Below, piece by piece: positions 1 through 10,072 of a DNA stretch of 64,000 nucleotides (positions are counted from its first letter, which is position 1; the number at the start of each line of letters is the position of its first letter). The stretch is taken from NCBI GenBank assembly GCA_010909165.1, contig MU008160.1:496001-560000 (forward strand), in the 5' to 3' direction. The DNA comes from Anthoceros angustus. Its lineage: Eukaryota; Streptophyta; Anthocerotopsida; Anthocerotales; Anthocerotaceae. The notes beneath the pieces are model-generated. The model searched no databases, was not told the origin of the DNA, and saw only the letters and a program-made list of their open reading frames with translations. Both the position numbers and the translations under genes were made by a program.

Positions 1-3000
1 GCTCTTGCGAATCTGTTACCTTCGGATGATTCAGTGGATGAGCTGGACAGTTACATGTATCAAACGGTGAGCTGTGAGTTGAGAAGTTGAATTGAGGAAG
101 CAGAGATCGAGAAAGAGCTGTCTGCAGTAGAATTGATGGACCAGATGTCTATGGCGTTGATTGTAGGTGGGTCATCAAATCGTGGTGGCCTATGCGCAAT
201 GCATGGGCTTACCTTTGTTTCGAAGGCGTATCACGGGGAAAGCGAGGTGTGTAATTTGTCTTGAAGCTTTGCTTTGGCTCCACAAGATTTGTGGAACTGC
301 GATTCGTGGAAATGGGGTTCTGGAGGAGAATTGTTTTCTTCATGAGCACGGGCAAGTGATTCTTTCTCCTGCAGAGTTCTAGACTTGAAATACAAAGAGA
401 CTGAAGGGGATGAAGTTGAAGATTTGGAAATACTTCTGCGCACAGTGAAGGCACATTTTCCCACTATCACTGGGGTCTCGTCTGGTGCCATTGCTTCTGA
501 TTACCAGAGGCTAAGGGTGGAGAGTGTCTGTTCAAGGTTAGGACTTGTCTCCTTGGCATTTCTGTGGAAACAAGATCAAGCTTTGCTACTTCAGCAAATG
601 GTGACTCCTTGTCTTTTGTTTGGAACTCTCTTTGTCCTTCACTTCTTTCATATGACCATCAACACGGGCATTTTTTCACTAGGCATCGTAGGATATGTAG
701 TCGCAAATTTCAGTCTTTGTCAACGTAGCCAGCTATGTTTTTCAGTGTAATGGCTGTGCTTAAACGTTTCTGCTTTGCTGCGCTGGCGATGGACTGCTAA
801 AAAGATTGAGAGTGGAATTCACGCGATACTGGTGAAGGTTGGATTTCTGGCCTTGCTGTCGGAGCTGATTCTGATGGCTGAGCCTGCCTTTCCTGTGCTC
901 ATGTCTCTCTGTTCGCTTGTTTTCCAGGTGGCAGCCCTGGGCTTGGAGCCTAAAAAACATCTAGGCAAGGACCTCAAAGAACTGCAGCCACATCTCACTG
1001 ATCTCAGCGAGTATGTTCTGTTTGTTGCAGCTCCATTGTTTGTTTCATCCAGTTGACTAGGAATCAAGCCAGCCTAGATTCTGCCGATGGATTTGGATCA
1101 GTTTTCTTCATGCAGAAAATATGGCTGCAATGTGTGCGGTGAGGGTGGCGAATACGAGAGTCTTACCCTTGACTGTTCTCTTTTCAAGGTATAATTCCAT
1201 CCCCAGGCACGGAGGAAATGCTATGCAAACAACCTACAGTTGTCTTGCTGGATGTTTGAACATGGCAGCAAGCACTGAGGTTTCATTTTGCTGCAGAACG
1301 CAAGAATTGTTCTTGAAGAGTATGAGATAGTTCTCCTCTCTCCGGACAACATTGCACCAGTCGGAATTCTTCATCCCAAGAAGTATCGACTGGAGCAAAA
1401 AGGGAACAAATCCATGCAACTTAAAGATTATGCAAGTATAGAATCTGGGTCCATGACATGGGTTTTGGAAGTGGGTGACAACATCAACAGGCTTTACGTG
1501 GAAGAGGAGGAGGTTGAAGAGGCAGATGGGGCCACAGACGTGGCTTGTGCGGATGGTGCAGACAATGTTGAAGGGGTGTCATATCTCTCGGTCATTAAGC
1601 AGCAACATGGATTTTTCACCGTAAACTGTTGGAGACAACCGGGCAATCAATCCTCTGGTTAGAATCTTCCCCCTTCATGTGGAATGAATCAGCTATATTC
1701 GGCATCAACCAAAACCCAACTGAATAGTTGATTTTGAGCTGCTCCTAGTCCGCGTCATTGCCATTGCCATTGGTCAAGAATCGTCGGTGTTTAGTGTAAG
1801 CTGTATCGTGCAGCTGAATGAAGCTGGAGGTGCTTTTACAGGTGTGGCAGATGAACTGGCGATGGTTTTGAAAGCGATAGAGGAAGAGCTGAAGAAAGAG
1901 GAAATGGGATGGGCTAATGTCCTCTTTGTACATCTATATCTCGACAGCATGCTGCACTTCTCCCAAGCAAACGACGTGTACATGCAGCATATAACAGAGA
2001 AGGAATGTGAAAAAGGTGTGCCATCGAGGTGTACTGTCGAAGTTCCTCTTGTTGCCAACAATATGGGTCTAGCTCTGGTGGAAGTCATTGCATCCAAAAA
2101 TGAGTGGAAGCAAGTCTTGCATGTGCAGAGTATCTCGTGCTGGGCACCTAGCTGCATTGGCCCTTACAGCCAGGTTAGAATGCGTGCTTTGCCTGGCCAC
2201 ATACTTCTGTCCCTAGGAAGCTCACAGCCATTCATGACATTGACGCAGAGGTTCATTCGTCGATGCAGGGAACACATCATTCTAGCTTCGTGTACGTTGC
2301 TGGCCAGCTCGGACTTGATCCCCCAACCATGGCACTAGTGACTGGAGGTGCCGGGACTGAAGCCTGGCAGTCTCTTTTGAACTGCGAGGCTGTGGCAGGT
2401 GCATTCGGTGTAAGCCTCGTTGAATCTGTGGCAAGCTTCACAGTGTACTGCTCAGGTGTAGCAGGGAAATCTGAGAGACGGGACATTAGAACCAAGCTGG
2501 AATCATACTTGGCCCCGTCATCTTCATCTGGTGAAGAAAGTGTGACGGATTCGCATCTCTCAGATTCCAGGAGACTGGTGCTGTATGTCGTTGTTCCTGC
2601 ATTACCAAAAGGGTAGGGCCTCCTTTCCCGGACCCTGGCCATTTCTTGCATGCATGTTCTGTTCGTCCGACACTCACCTGCAGGTGCTTCCCTGGTATGC
2701 AGAGCCCGCGTGGAGGTGGAACCTCTACTATACCTGTCTCCATCTTCGGACCATCATACCCCTAGTCTGTACGGTTACAGCAGCTACCTGCTTTACTTCA
2801 CCCTGGTGGATGGGTGTGTGACAACTACATCTCATGACCACCATGGAGTCGAAGCAATCAGCAGCCTCTCAAGATCCACAATTTGGAACGAGCATATCCT
2901 GCCACCAGACCAGCATCACCCGGAGGACCCATCTCCCCGTTACTTCGCCTCCGCTGCTGTGCAAAGCGTGTGCTCCCCTGGGAGCTTCTGTCGAGCAATC

Positions 3001-3400
3001 CTATCAGTGAGGCGCAAAAGAGATACTGAGAAGCTCCAGACGCTCCAACCTGTGCTTTACTCCTGTCTGGCATCTCTGTCCTCTACTTTGCTAAGGACCC
3101 AGCTGTCTTGGGAGGATGTTCTGGTAAGCCATCGATCCATCATGCATGATCCTCCAGAAAGTCTGCGTATGTCCTTTCCCCTGACTCCCCCTCCTCTGCT
3201 TGCAGGTCCTCCGAATCTATTCATCCACATCACAGCTCGCCGTGGACCATCTCCGCACATCCTTGCGCACTTTTCCGTCTGCCACGACTCAACACCTGTC
3301 AGCGGTTTCTCAGGCCACCCTGGTTCCTGTCAGTGGGATCGGAATGTCTGCCTCGGCACAGGACATGTTTGCCATCGAACTCCTCGCCTCTAGACAATAG
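1..3400 (+). CDS. DPH6: Diphthine-ammonia ligase, 5'-truncated, 11 exons visible
   Basis: The enzyme performs the last step of diphthamide synthesis on translation elongation factor 2, the ATP-dependent amidation of diphthine, in the cytosol. Exons are 1-66, 167-246, 375-600, 805-837, 928-1010, 1116-1188, 1297-1657, 1842-2173, 2269-2612, 2703-3123 and 3206-3400. All junctions are GT-AG, all phases agree, and the total is 2,214 nt (737 codons plus stop). The visible protein starts inside the ATP-binding domain (ALANLLPSDDSVDELDSY). It includes SGAIASDYQRLRVESVCSRL and the GEGGEYE motif. It continues into two RidA/YjgF-like domains (VLFVHLYLDSM; HVQSISCWAPSCIGPYSQ; AGQLGLDPPTM), the usual plant architecture. 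About 28 residues carrying the PP-loop should lie in an exon left of the window. The acceptor at 2702 was chosen over the one at 2683 because only it keeps the frame. No break is seen. Confidence 0.96.
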
Positions 3401-4168
3401 CACATACATACATGCCCTGGGATTGGAATGTGGCACTGTTGTAAATCACAGTTCACTCAAACCCGCATTCATCACTACTAAGACCGTCCTCCACAAGAAA
3501 CGTCCTTGTCTCTACTCATCGCCTAAATCTCGTCAGCAAATGAACGCGCCCGCTCAACGTATCGGTCGAGTGGAGCGCCTGATGTGCTGCTTCCGGCGTT
3601 TGCCTATGTCCTCTTCCTTGTTAACCCCTAGTGGACGGAGGGGTTTTCCCCCTTTTTTCTCCATCGTTAAATTATAAAAAATATGGGAGGGGCTTGACAA
3701 CTTTCCTGTTTCTTTTTTTGAACTCCACTACAATTACGAGCACTATGAAACACATCTAAGCGTATGGGCTCATGTGGATCGCTGAATTTGGCACCAGAAG
3801 GCTCCAGGCTCCGGAATCTGCGAGCTTCTCCCGTCAAGCTTCGTACTCGTACAAGCCCTCCGAACTGAACCACTTACAATGCCAATTAGGTTTAAAATGC
3901 TCGCAGGCACTCCCGCGCATTACGAACAGGAACGCGGGATGAATGAACATGGACGGTGAAAAGAGAGCCACTTGCCGGAGGGTTGGTCGCCGGGAAGGGA
4001 GAAAGGAGGCCGGCAGTATGGTGCATCGGTTTATTTGCTGATGAGGTTTGGGCGACGGGGTTAGGCCGTGTCACATGGAATGTTGTGATTGCAGGGTTCC
4101 AAGGGCACCTTCACGCAATCTAGGTCTCACGCCATTAGGTCTCGATCGAAGCCCAGGATGCCCTTGCA

Positions 4169-4399
4169 CCATGGTCTGCCTAAGCTATTTGTACCAAGGG
4201 CCACCCTCACCCCATCTACTACGTACGTAAGCTACTTGCACCAAGGAGGCACCTAGATACCATGGTGCGACTAAGCTACTTGCACCAAGAGCACGCTCTC
4301 TAACACAGACGTAATACATCCTGCGCTTAGATCGATACTTAGATGGGGTGCCTAAAGAGAGTGGATGCCCTTGGTGCAAGTAGCTTAGGCACACCATGG
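4169..4399. repeat. Foldback inverted repeat with internal copies
   Basis: The 32-bp arm at 4169-4200 (ccatggtctgcctaagc...) is matched in inverted orientation at 4368-4399, with only three mismatches. A further direct-orientation copy lies at 4259-4290 and a partial one near 4221-4248. The loop is about 167 bp. It looks like a small foldback or MITE-like element. No transposase is nearby. Confidence 0.75.
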
Positions 4400-4597
4400 T
4401 ACAAGTTGCTAAGTTCCAGTCCCATGATGGAAATCCGTCCTTAGTGGACTTCAATAAAATTCTTCGTCTTCTTCCTCTTATGCTCTTATGGGTACTTAGA
4501 CGGAGCTGGTTAAAGGGAGTGGATACACAAGAAACTTTGAACACACCACGGTACAAGTTGTTAAGTACATACCAAGTCCCATGACGGAAATTCCGTT
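4391..4597. repeat. Direct repeat, two copies about 150 bp apart
   Basis: The segment 4391-4441 (caccatggtacaagttg..., cccatgatggaaat...) recurs as 4543-4597 with a few substitutions and a short insertion. Each copy is followed by a related stretch rich in aattcttctt. The right arm of the adjacent foldback repeat is part of the first copy. Confidence 0.65.
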
Positions 4598-4984
4598 CAA
4601 ATGAAGTATAATATAATTCTTCTTTTCTTCTTCTTGGATGTGCCGTTGGATGTTGCCTCCACCAGGCCTCTTCTTGGTTTGCAACAGCACACCCAACAAG
4701 ACCCAGTCCGAATTCCAACTGCGCAATTTTATGACATTCGTCCCAGCCCAAAACAGAAAAAACTTCTAGACTTTGACCTTCCTAGGATTCCCTCTCGTTC
4801 CAATTGCCAAGATTCCTATCGATTCCCTCTATTTCGGATTGCCAAGAGGCGAAATTCCCAGACGAGAGAAGGTGGTAATCGAGTTGCAACAATTTGCTGC
4901 TTTCTTCACACCACACAAGTGTATCCTACTTGTAGAACCTAAAATTACAGCTTCGTCCAGGAATTGAATCCTTCTCTCCAAGAT

Positions 4985-6886
4985 TTAAGACTGTCCGAGC
5001 ACGCCATCCTTGATGTCCTGCAGAATGCGCTTGACAGTGACATCCACGCCCATGAGCACCAACGGAACGCCGTTCCCAGGCCTGGTGGAGGCTCCTGCAA
5101 AATAAAGCCCCTGGATGGCGGCATCAGCCACATCGGGGCGGAAGAATGCGAGCTGGAAAAACCCGTGCGCCAGGCCAAAGGCGGCCCCGTTCTGCAGATT
5201 GTAGGTGCTTTCCCACTGCGGTGGAGAGTAAACAAGTTCCTTCAAAATCCGGTCCTTGAGATCCCCGACACCGGCTTTGGCAAGGGTATCCAGCACCGCA
5301 GCCCGCGTGGCCGCCACCATAGCCGCGTCCTTGCTCAGGTCTCCGTCGTATCCCTGCCCGAGGTGCGCCACCGGCACCAGCACGGTGATGGCGTCCCCGT
5401 CCTCGGGGGCGGCGCTGGGATCGGTCCTGGCCGGAGCATGCACATAGAAATTCGGATGCTGCAGGAGTGTGCCGGGGTCCTTGGCCCGCTCCCAGCTCCG
5501 CTGAAACGCGTCCGACAGAAAGACGTTGTGGTGCGTCAGCCCCTCCAGCCTCCCGGACACGGCCCAGTTGAAGGAGATGATCCCCGCGCTGTAGTCCCAG
5601 CCTGCCAGCTTCCTCCCGCGGCTGGTCCCGGGCTCAGGCTGGCCGCCATCGCCGGGCTGCCCTGAGCTCGAGTCCGACAGGAGCTTGTTGTAGACGTAGG
5701 GCAAGTCTGCGTTGGCGACCACGATGTCGGCAGGGAGGAAGGTGCCGTCTTGGAGCGTGACGCCCGTCACTCTGCCCCCCGCCTGCTCGATGGCGCGCAC
5801 CGGCGCCCCGGTGCGGATGCGCGCCCCCCGCTCCTCCGCCACCTGCAGCAGCGCATCCCGGATGGCCACAAATCCGCCCGGCGGATACCACACCCCGTTC
5901 ACCAGCTCCGTGGCCGCCAGCAGGCTGAAGACACCCGGCGCGTTGTAAGGACTGAGCCCGACGTACAGGTCCTGGAAGGTGAAGAGCGCGCGCAGCTTGG
6001 GGCTGGAGAAGAAGCCGGCCAGGATGCTGTCGTGCCGACCGAGAAGCTCCAGCGGAGAAAGATGCTGCAACACCGGCAGCATCTGCAGCATGTTGGATCC
6101 GTACTGCAGCAGGTTGCGGGAGTCGCGCTTGATGATGGCGTCCACCGAGTTGTCCAAGATGGCCTTGCTCTTGGCCAGGAAGCGGAGGAAGGCCGCGCCA
6201 GCTCCCCGCTCCACCCTCTCCACCTGCTCACACATGGCCTGCACGTCGTAGAGCAGATCCAGGCTCCGGCAGTCGGGAGTGGGATCTTCCCCCGATCCTT
6301 CCTCCCGGCCGAAGAAGACGCGGTACGCCGCAGGCTCCACCTTCTTCAGCTCCACATACGAGCTCAGGTCCGCTCCCACGGCCGTGAACGCGTCCCTGTA
6401 CACCTGCGGGAAGAGCAGCAGGCTCGGCCCCGTGTCGAATCTGTAGCGCTTTCCATCCGCGTCCAGCTCCACGCTCTGAAGCCTGCCTCCGATCTCCGCG
6501 TTCTTCTCCAACACCTGCACATCGAATCCCTCGTTCGCCAGCCTCCCCGCCACGGCCAAGCCTCCTACTCCAGCTCCCACGACAATCACCTTGAGTTTCC
6601 CGGCGCCAGGGCTTCCCCCGCCATTCCCTCCCTCCTCGGCCTTGGCCGGGGAGCTGGCCGCCTCCAGCACGGGAGAGGAAACCGCTGCTGCTGCATTGGC
6701 AGAAACCTGCACCACACTACCCCCGTTCCTGGAAGAGGAAACAGCAAGCCCCGTGAAGAGCTTCAAGCTCCGGCTATGGCGGTGGAGACACCGCGCATTC
6801 TCCGCACGCAGCAGCCCGGAATTGAACCCGGTTGCAAGCGTAGTGGCCTGCCCCGCCGGCCGCTGCAGCATACCCTGCATCTCCAT
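4985..6886 (-). CDS. CrtI-type carotenoid desaturase-like FAD oxidoreductase, plastid-type leader
   Basis: One uninterrupted frame of 633 codons. Residues about 99-135 form an FAD-binding Rossmann motif (VIVVGAGVGGLAVAGRL followed by LEKNAEIGGR). RFDTGPSLLL near 149-158 is the second conserved block of phytoene desaturase-type enzymes, and GLYFAGASTRPGNGVP from residue 593 is the C-terminal FAD signature of this family. The first 95 residues are rich in Ala, Ser and Gly, contain few acidic residues before residue 75, and include VQVSANAA, which looks like a stromal cleavage site; plastid import is inferred. The family desaturates or isomerises carotenoid-type polyenes; the substrate cannot be read here. 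The ATG at 6886 is used because it is the first Met and gives a full leader. The lack of introns contrasts with DPH6 and eS10. The gene is head to head with the phosphatase gene. Confidence 0.88.
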   Translation of the reverse strand: MEMQGMLQRPAGQATTLATGFNSGLLRAENARCLHRHSRSLKLFTGLAVSSSRNGGSVVQVSANAAAAVSSPVLEAASSPAKAEEGGNGGGSPGAGKLKVIVVGAGVGGLAVAGRLANEGFDVQVLEKNAEIGGRLQSVELDADGKRYRFDTGPSLLLFPQVYRDAFTAVGADLSSYVELKKVEPAAYRVFFGREEGSGEDPTPDCRSLDLLYDVQAMCEQVERVERGAGAAFLRFLAKSKAILDNSVDAIIKRDSRNLLQYGSNMLQMLPVLQHLSPLELLGRHDSILAGFFSSPKLRALFTFQDLYVGLSPYNAPGVFSLLAATELVNGVWYPPGGFVAIRDALLQVAEERGARIRTGAPVRAIEQAGGRVTGVTLQDGTFLPADIVVANADLPYVYNKLLSDSSSGQPGDGGQPEPGTSRGRKLAGWDYSAGIISFNWAVSGRLEGLTHHNVFLSDAFQRSWERAKDPGTLLQHPNFYVHAPARTDPSAAPEDGDAITVLVPVAHLGQGYDGDLSKDAAMVAATRAAVLDTLAKAGVGDLKDRILKELVYSPPQWESTYNLQNGAAFGLAHGFFQLAFFRPDVADAAIQGLYFAGASTRPGNGVPLVLMGVDVTVKRILQDIKDGVLGQS

Positions 6887-7209
6887 AATGCAAGCTCACT
6901 TCTGCAAGCAGAAGACCGCCATTTCACCACGTCGGCCGCCGACGAGCATCCGCCATAGCCGCAGATTCCGAGCTCCAACCTGCGCTCCTGTTTGTTGTCC
7001 AGGCGATGAGATGGAGATGCCGCAACCACACGCGAGGACGATCCCGTTTGTCTCGTTTCCGTTTAAGATGCTGTTAGGGCATTAACCCGGGTTAGTACCT
7101 TAACCCGGGGTTAAGCCTGGGGCCCAACGCAGGCTCGAGCCAAGAAGGAAGCAAGGAAGGAAGACCGACATGGTGGCAGGAGATCGCGCATTCTGCAGCT
7201 GGAGAAAGG
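6887..7209. promoter_or_regulatory. Bidirectional promoter interval with paired palindromes
   Basis: This 323-bp gap separates the start codons of two divergent genes, so it must carry both promoters and 5' UTRs. It contains a perfect 13-bp palindrome, ttaacccgggtta (7082-7094), and six bases later a 15-bp near-copy, ttaaccccgggg-type (7100-7114, ttaacccggggttaa on the plus strand). The spacing suggests a paired binding site. No obvious TATA box was seen. Confidence 0.5.
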
Positions 7210-8115
7210 ATGGGGATCACAACAGTGATCCTGGTTCCGACTGTGGCGGTGTTTGGAGGATTCATGGCGGTGAAGGATTCCCTGCCCACCGTTCTGCGCT
7301 ACATCCTTTTGCATGCTTCGTTGGTAGGGTTGACAGCTGCCGCGTCCTCGCATCCCGCCATCAACTTCACCTTCCTATTCGGCAAGAATCCTGAGGGCGC
7401 ATTCCCGGTGTGGTCGCATCTGCTCTTCTATCCATATCTGTATCCGCTCCGGGCGTATGTGAGGTTGCGGCGGATCAAGAACCAGGAAGCCGTCTTCACG
7501 GAGGTGGCTGATGGCCTGTACGTCGGAGGCTGGCCCTGCGACGCGTCCCAGCTGCCTCCAGGCAACCCCGCCGTGGTGGACTGCACCTGCGAGCTTCCCA
7601 GGCCCGCCTTCTCCACCCGCGGGCCTTACCTGAACATCCGGGTGTGGGATTCCCGGGGTCCCCGCCCGGACGAGATCGAGCTCTGCGTGCGATGGTGTCT
7701 GCATAAGCGCCGCCTCAATCATTCCATCTTCATACACTGCGCGTTTGGTAGGTTCTTGTTTTCTACTTCTCTTGCTGTCTCTTGATTTTCTTGATTCTTC
7801 AAGATCTAGCGCCTCGGGTGTTGTCCTGATGCTTATCGATGCTACTAACTCACAAACTGTGCAGGTCATGGAAGGAGCGTGACGATGATGTGCGCTCTTC
7901 TAGTAGCTTCAGGACTTGTTGAGACATGGCAGGCAGGGGAGCGGTGGATCAAGGAATTCCGGCCCTCCATCCGCTTGAACCGAGGCCAGATTGAAAGCTT
8001 GCGGCAATGGACTAAGTTCAGAGAAGCCAAGTCCAAGCCGCCAGGCTCACCCAGCCTCAAGCCTCTCAAGATGCGCACAGATTCCCTCTCCGCTCTGCAA
8101 GCGTATGATTTTTGA
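7210..8115 (+). CDS. Membrane-anchored dual-specificity phosphatase-like protein
   Basis: Two exons, 7210-7747 and 7865-8115, join in phase (GT at 7748, AG at 7863-7864) to give 262 residues. The intron interrupts the active-site loop itself: exon 1 ends in HCAF plus one base and exon 2 restores HCAFGHGRS, a complete CX5R signature with Cys177 and Arg183. Asp147 in VWDSRGPRPDE is a good candidate for the general acid. The N-terminus has two hydrophobic stretches (about residues 3-20 and 30-47), so the phosphatase domain probably sits on a membrane. Substrate may be a phosphoprotein, phosphoinositide or other phosphoester; the sequence does not decide. The gene shares a promoter interval with the upstream minus-strand oxidoreductase and ends 69 bp from the stop of the next gene. 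Confidence 0.88.
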
Positions 8116-8184
8116 TGCACAATTCCACTCCGTTCCCAAACCTAAAATTTTCATTCCTCTCTTTTCCTCCATGTGACTCATGTC

Positions 8185-9405
8185 CTACTCGTCGAATCTC
8201 TTCCATTTCCGGAACTCCTTCAAGTGGCTCACAGCAAGCCCGATTCCACACTCGAACTTCCCGTCTCCTTCCTGCTTCTTCCCTACGCCCAAGTAGTACA
8301 TGTACAAGCTCCCATCCTCTCGCCTCACGACATAGGGAGTCCCGACTATCACATTATCCCACACTTCCTCCCCCTTCCTAGCTCTCAGCACCGGCCCTCC
8401 GGGCTCCGGCCCTGCTTCCAGATCCTTCTCCCACACCACCCCGTCCTTGGACGTAGCCAGCCCCACTGCGAAATCGAACGCGTAGTTCGATCCTTCATAG
8501 AACATGACAAAGCCGTCCTCCACCTTCAGCACATGCCGCACCGACACCCCGCCTTCATCCCAGCTACCGGGCTCCCCCGCCGAGAGTATCCTTCCCCGTT
8601 TCTCCCACTTCCTGCCGTCCGGCGATGTCGCCAGCCCGGCCGAGAAGAACCCGACCCCCTTGGGCCCTCCAAGCTCCCGGCTATGGTACGTCATGAGCCA
8701 GTCCTCCCCGGGGCCGGCGGGGGGCAGCACCCGGGGCCAGGACACCCCGTTCTGGTCCCATTCCCCAGCCGCCCCGAGCTCCAGCACCGGCCTCTGCTCA
8801 TGCTCCCGGTCCCATCGCAGCCCGTCCCGGGACAGGGCCAGGCCCGGGCGGAGCTTCACGCCCCGCGCGGGCTTGGGGAGGAAGGGGATGGCAACCTCCT
8901 CCATCCCGCCCCCGAAGTAGAACATGAGCCAGGCGTCCGCGCCCGGATCCCTCACCACATCGCTCACCCCGACATGGACGCTGTCGAAGGCGGCCGGGTC
9001 GGAGGCCGGATCCAGCACGGCCCCCTCCGGCAGCGGGCCGCGGAAGCGCTCGAACGCGGTTCCGTTGGCGCTCACCGCCAGCCCGACCCTGCCTGTGGGG
9101 AGCGACGCGTTGAAGGGCTCCACGCCCTGGTTCCATTGTGGCCCCCCGCGCCCGTAGTAGTACATGCGGAAGCCATGGCCGGGAGCTTGCTCCACCACCA
9201 CGGCTCCGGAGAACATGAGCTTGTCCCACCAGTCGGAGCCTGGATCTGCTGGACCCAGCACCCGCCCCGATGGCCACGCCTCCGGATCGGCCATGGCAAG
9301 AGCAAACGGCGATCGGCAAACCTGCTTCCTTGAATTCCTCCGACCTAGCCTCAGCGGAAGGCTGTTAGAGAGGGGCACGATGGACCCGTAGGCGAAGGCG
9401 GCCAT
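8185..9405 (-). CDS. Five-bladed beta-propeller glycosidase-like protein (GH43/GH32 superfamily)
   Basis: An intronless frame of 406 codons. A blade motif recurs five times: GLAVSANGTAF (about residue 109), GLALSRDGLRW (188), GLATSPDGRKW (257), GLATSKDGVVW (315) and GLAVSHLKEF (389). Each is paired with an aromatic strand such as MYYYG, MFYFG, LMTYH, MFYEG or MYYLG. This is the layout of the arabinanase/levansucrase/invertase propeller superfamily, so a role in hydrolysing or binding a sugar is inferred; catalytic residues cannot be fixed without alignment. The first 38 residues are basic and Ser-rich, compatible with a plastid leader. The ATG at 9405 is the first Met. The gene converges on the phosphatase gene. 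Confidence 0.82.
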   Translation of the reverse strand: MAAFAYGSIVPLSNSLPLRLGRRNSRKQVCRSPFALAMADPEAWPSGRVLGPADPGSDWWDKLMFSGAVVVEQAPGHGFRMYYYGRGGPQWNQGVEPFNASLPTGRVGLAVSANGTAFERFRGPLPEGAVLDPASDPAAFDSVHVGVSDVVRDPGADAWLMFYFGGGMEEVAIPFLPKPARGVKLRPGLALSRDGLRWDREHEQRPVLELGAAGEWDQNGVSWPRVLPPAGPGEDWLMTYHSRELGGPKGVGFFSAGLATSPDGRKWEKRGRILSAGEPGSWDEGGVSVRHVLKVEDGFVMFYEGSNYAFDFAVGLATSKDGVVWEKDLEAGPEPGGPVLRARKGEEVWDNVIVGTPYVVRREDGSLYMYYLGVGKKQEGDGKFECGIGLAVSHLKEFRKWKRFDE

Positions 9406-10072
9406 GGATTTTTCATCCGCCGAAGAGTAGAGATTGCACGTTTCTTGAGGAGGATGATCTTACAAATAAGTACATAATGCGGGAGTGAGTGAAATACATT
9501 GTTTTACAGCAGTGCCAAACAATCCCAGTCCCAGGGCTGTGTCTAGACAGGCCCTCCTCAGGGCCGTGCTGCCTACTACGATGCGCTAAGTAGACGTTGG
9601 AAAGCCAGAGCTGAGATGAATCCACATGAAGCGTCCTGACGCTACCGGACATCTTTAAGCTCCTCCGGAGCACGGACAAGCAGCAAAATTTGTAAGTGGA
9701 GAAGCTTCCCCTCCCCTCATCACGGAATTGTCACTGTAATCCAGCCTGAAGACAATTGGCCTTGCTGCACTGAGGATGCCAGATACGAAAAACCGGGGCA
9801 ACAGCATCAGTTGCCACTGCCGAATATCGTTAATAATCTCCGTTTTCCTTTACATTTTAGTACTACAATCCATCCGAATTTCTATCAAACCGGTCAAATG
9901 GCGGGCCGGATAGCCCTTTACCACTTGGACACTCTGCATGTCCAGTAGGGTGATACAAAGCGGGCCGGATGGCCCTTGCCCACCTGAACACTTCGCAAGT
10001 CCAGGAGCGTGATCAGATGGTGAAACATTGACAGCTCGTAAATACCTGATCAAAATTGCACACTGAAAGAAT
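9406..10072. other. Spacer between propeller gene start and eS10 stop
   Basis: No gene is supported. It must include the promoter of the minus-strand propeller gene at its left end and the eS10 3' UTR at its right end. It contains the 59-bp tandem repeat annotated next. Confidence 0.6.
9901..10018. repeat. 59-bp tandem duplication beside eS10
   Basis: The unit 9901-9959 (gcgggccggatagccc...) is followed directly by 9960-10018 (gcgggccggatggccc...). The copies have equal length and differ only by substitutions. This contrasts with the repeats further right, which differ mostly by indels. It lies in the probable eS10 3' UTR. Confidence 0.8.

Larger units (their letters stand above)
3401..4984. 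other. Intergenic region after DPH6
   Basis: No supported gene. The first 270 bp should hold the DPH6 3' UTR. From 4,160 to 4,660 the sequence is made of short related repeats (annotated separately). The rest up to the stop of the minus-strand oxidoreductase gene is unremarkable and presumably includes that gene's 3' UTR. Confidence 0.6.

Noticed and set aside
2684-2702. Alternative DPH6 acceptor after 2683
   Set aside because: It would leave the exon out of phase with the preceding donor at 2613; the acceptor ending at 2702 restores the frame and the expected residues.
5750-6958. Plus-strand frame of 402 codons
   Set aside because: Antisense shadow of the CrtI-type gene, which has clear family motifs on the minus strand.
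8173-9333. Plus-strand frame of 386 codons
   Set aside because: Antisense shadow of the propeller gene.
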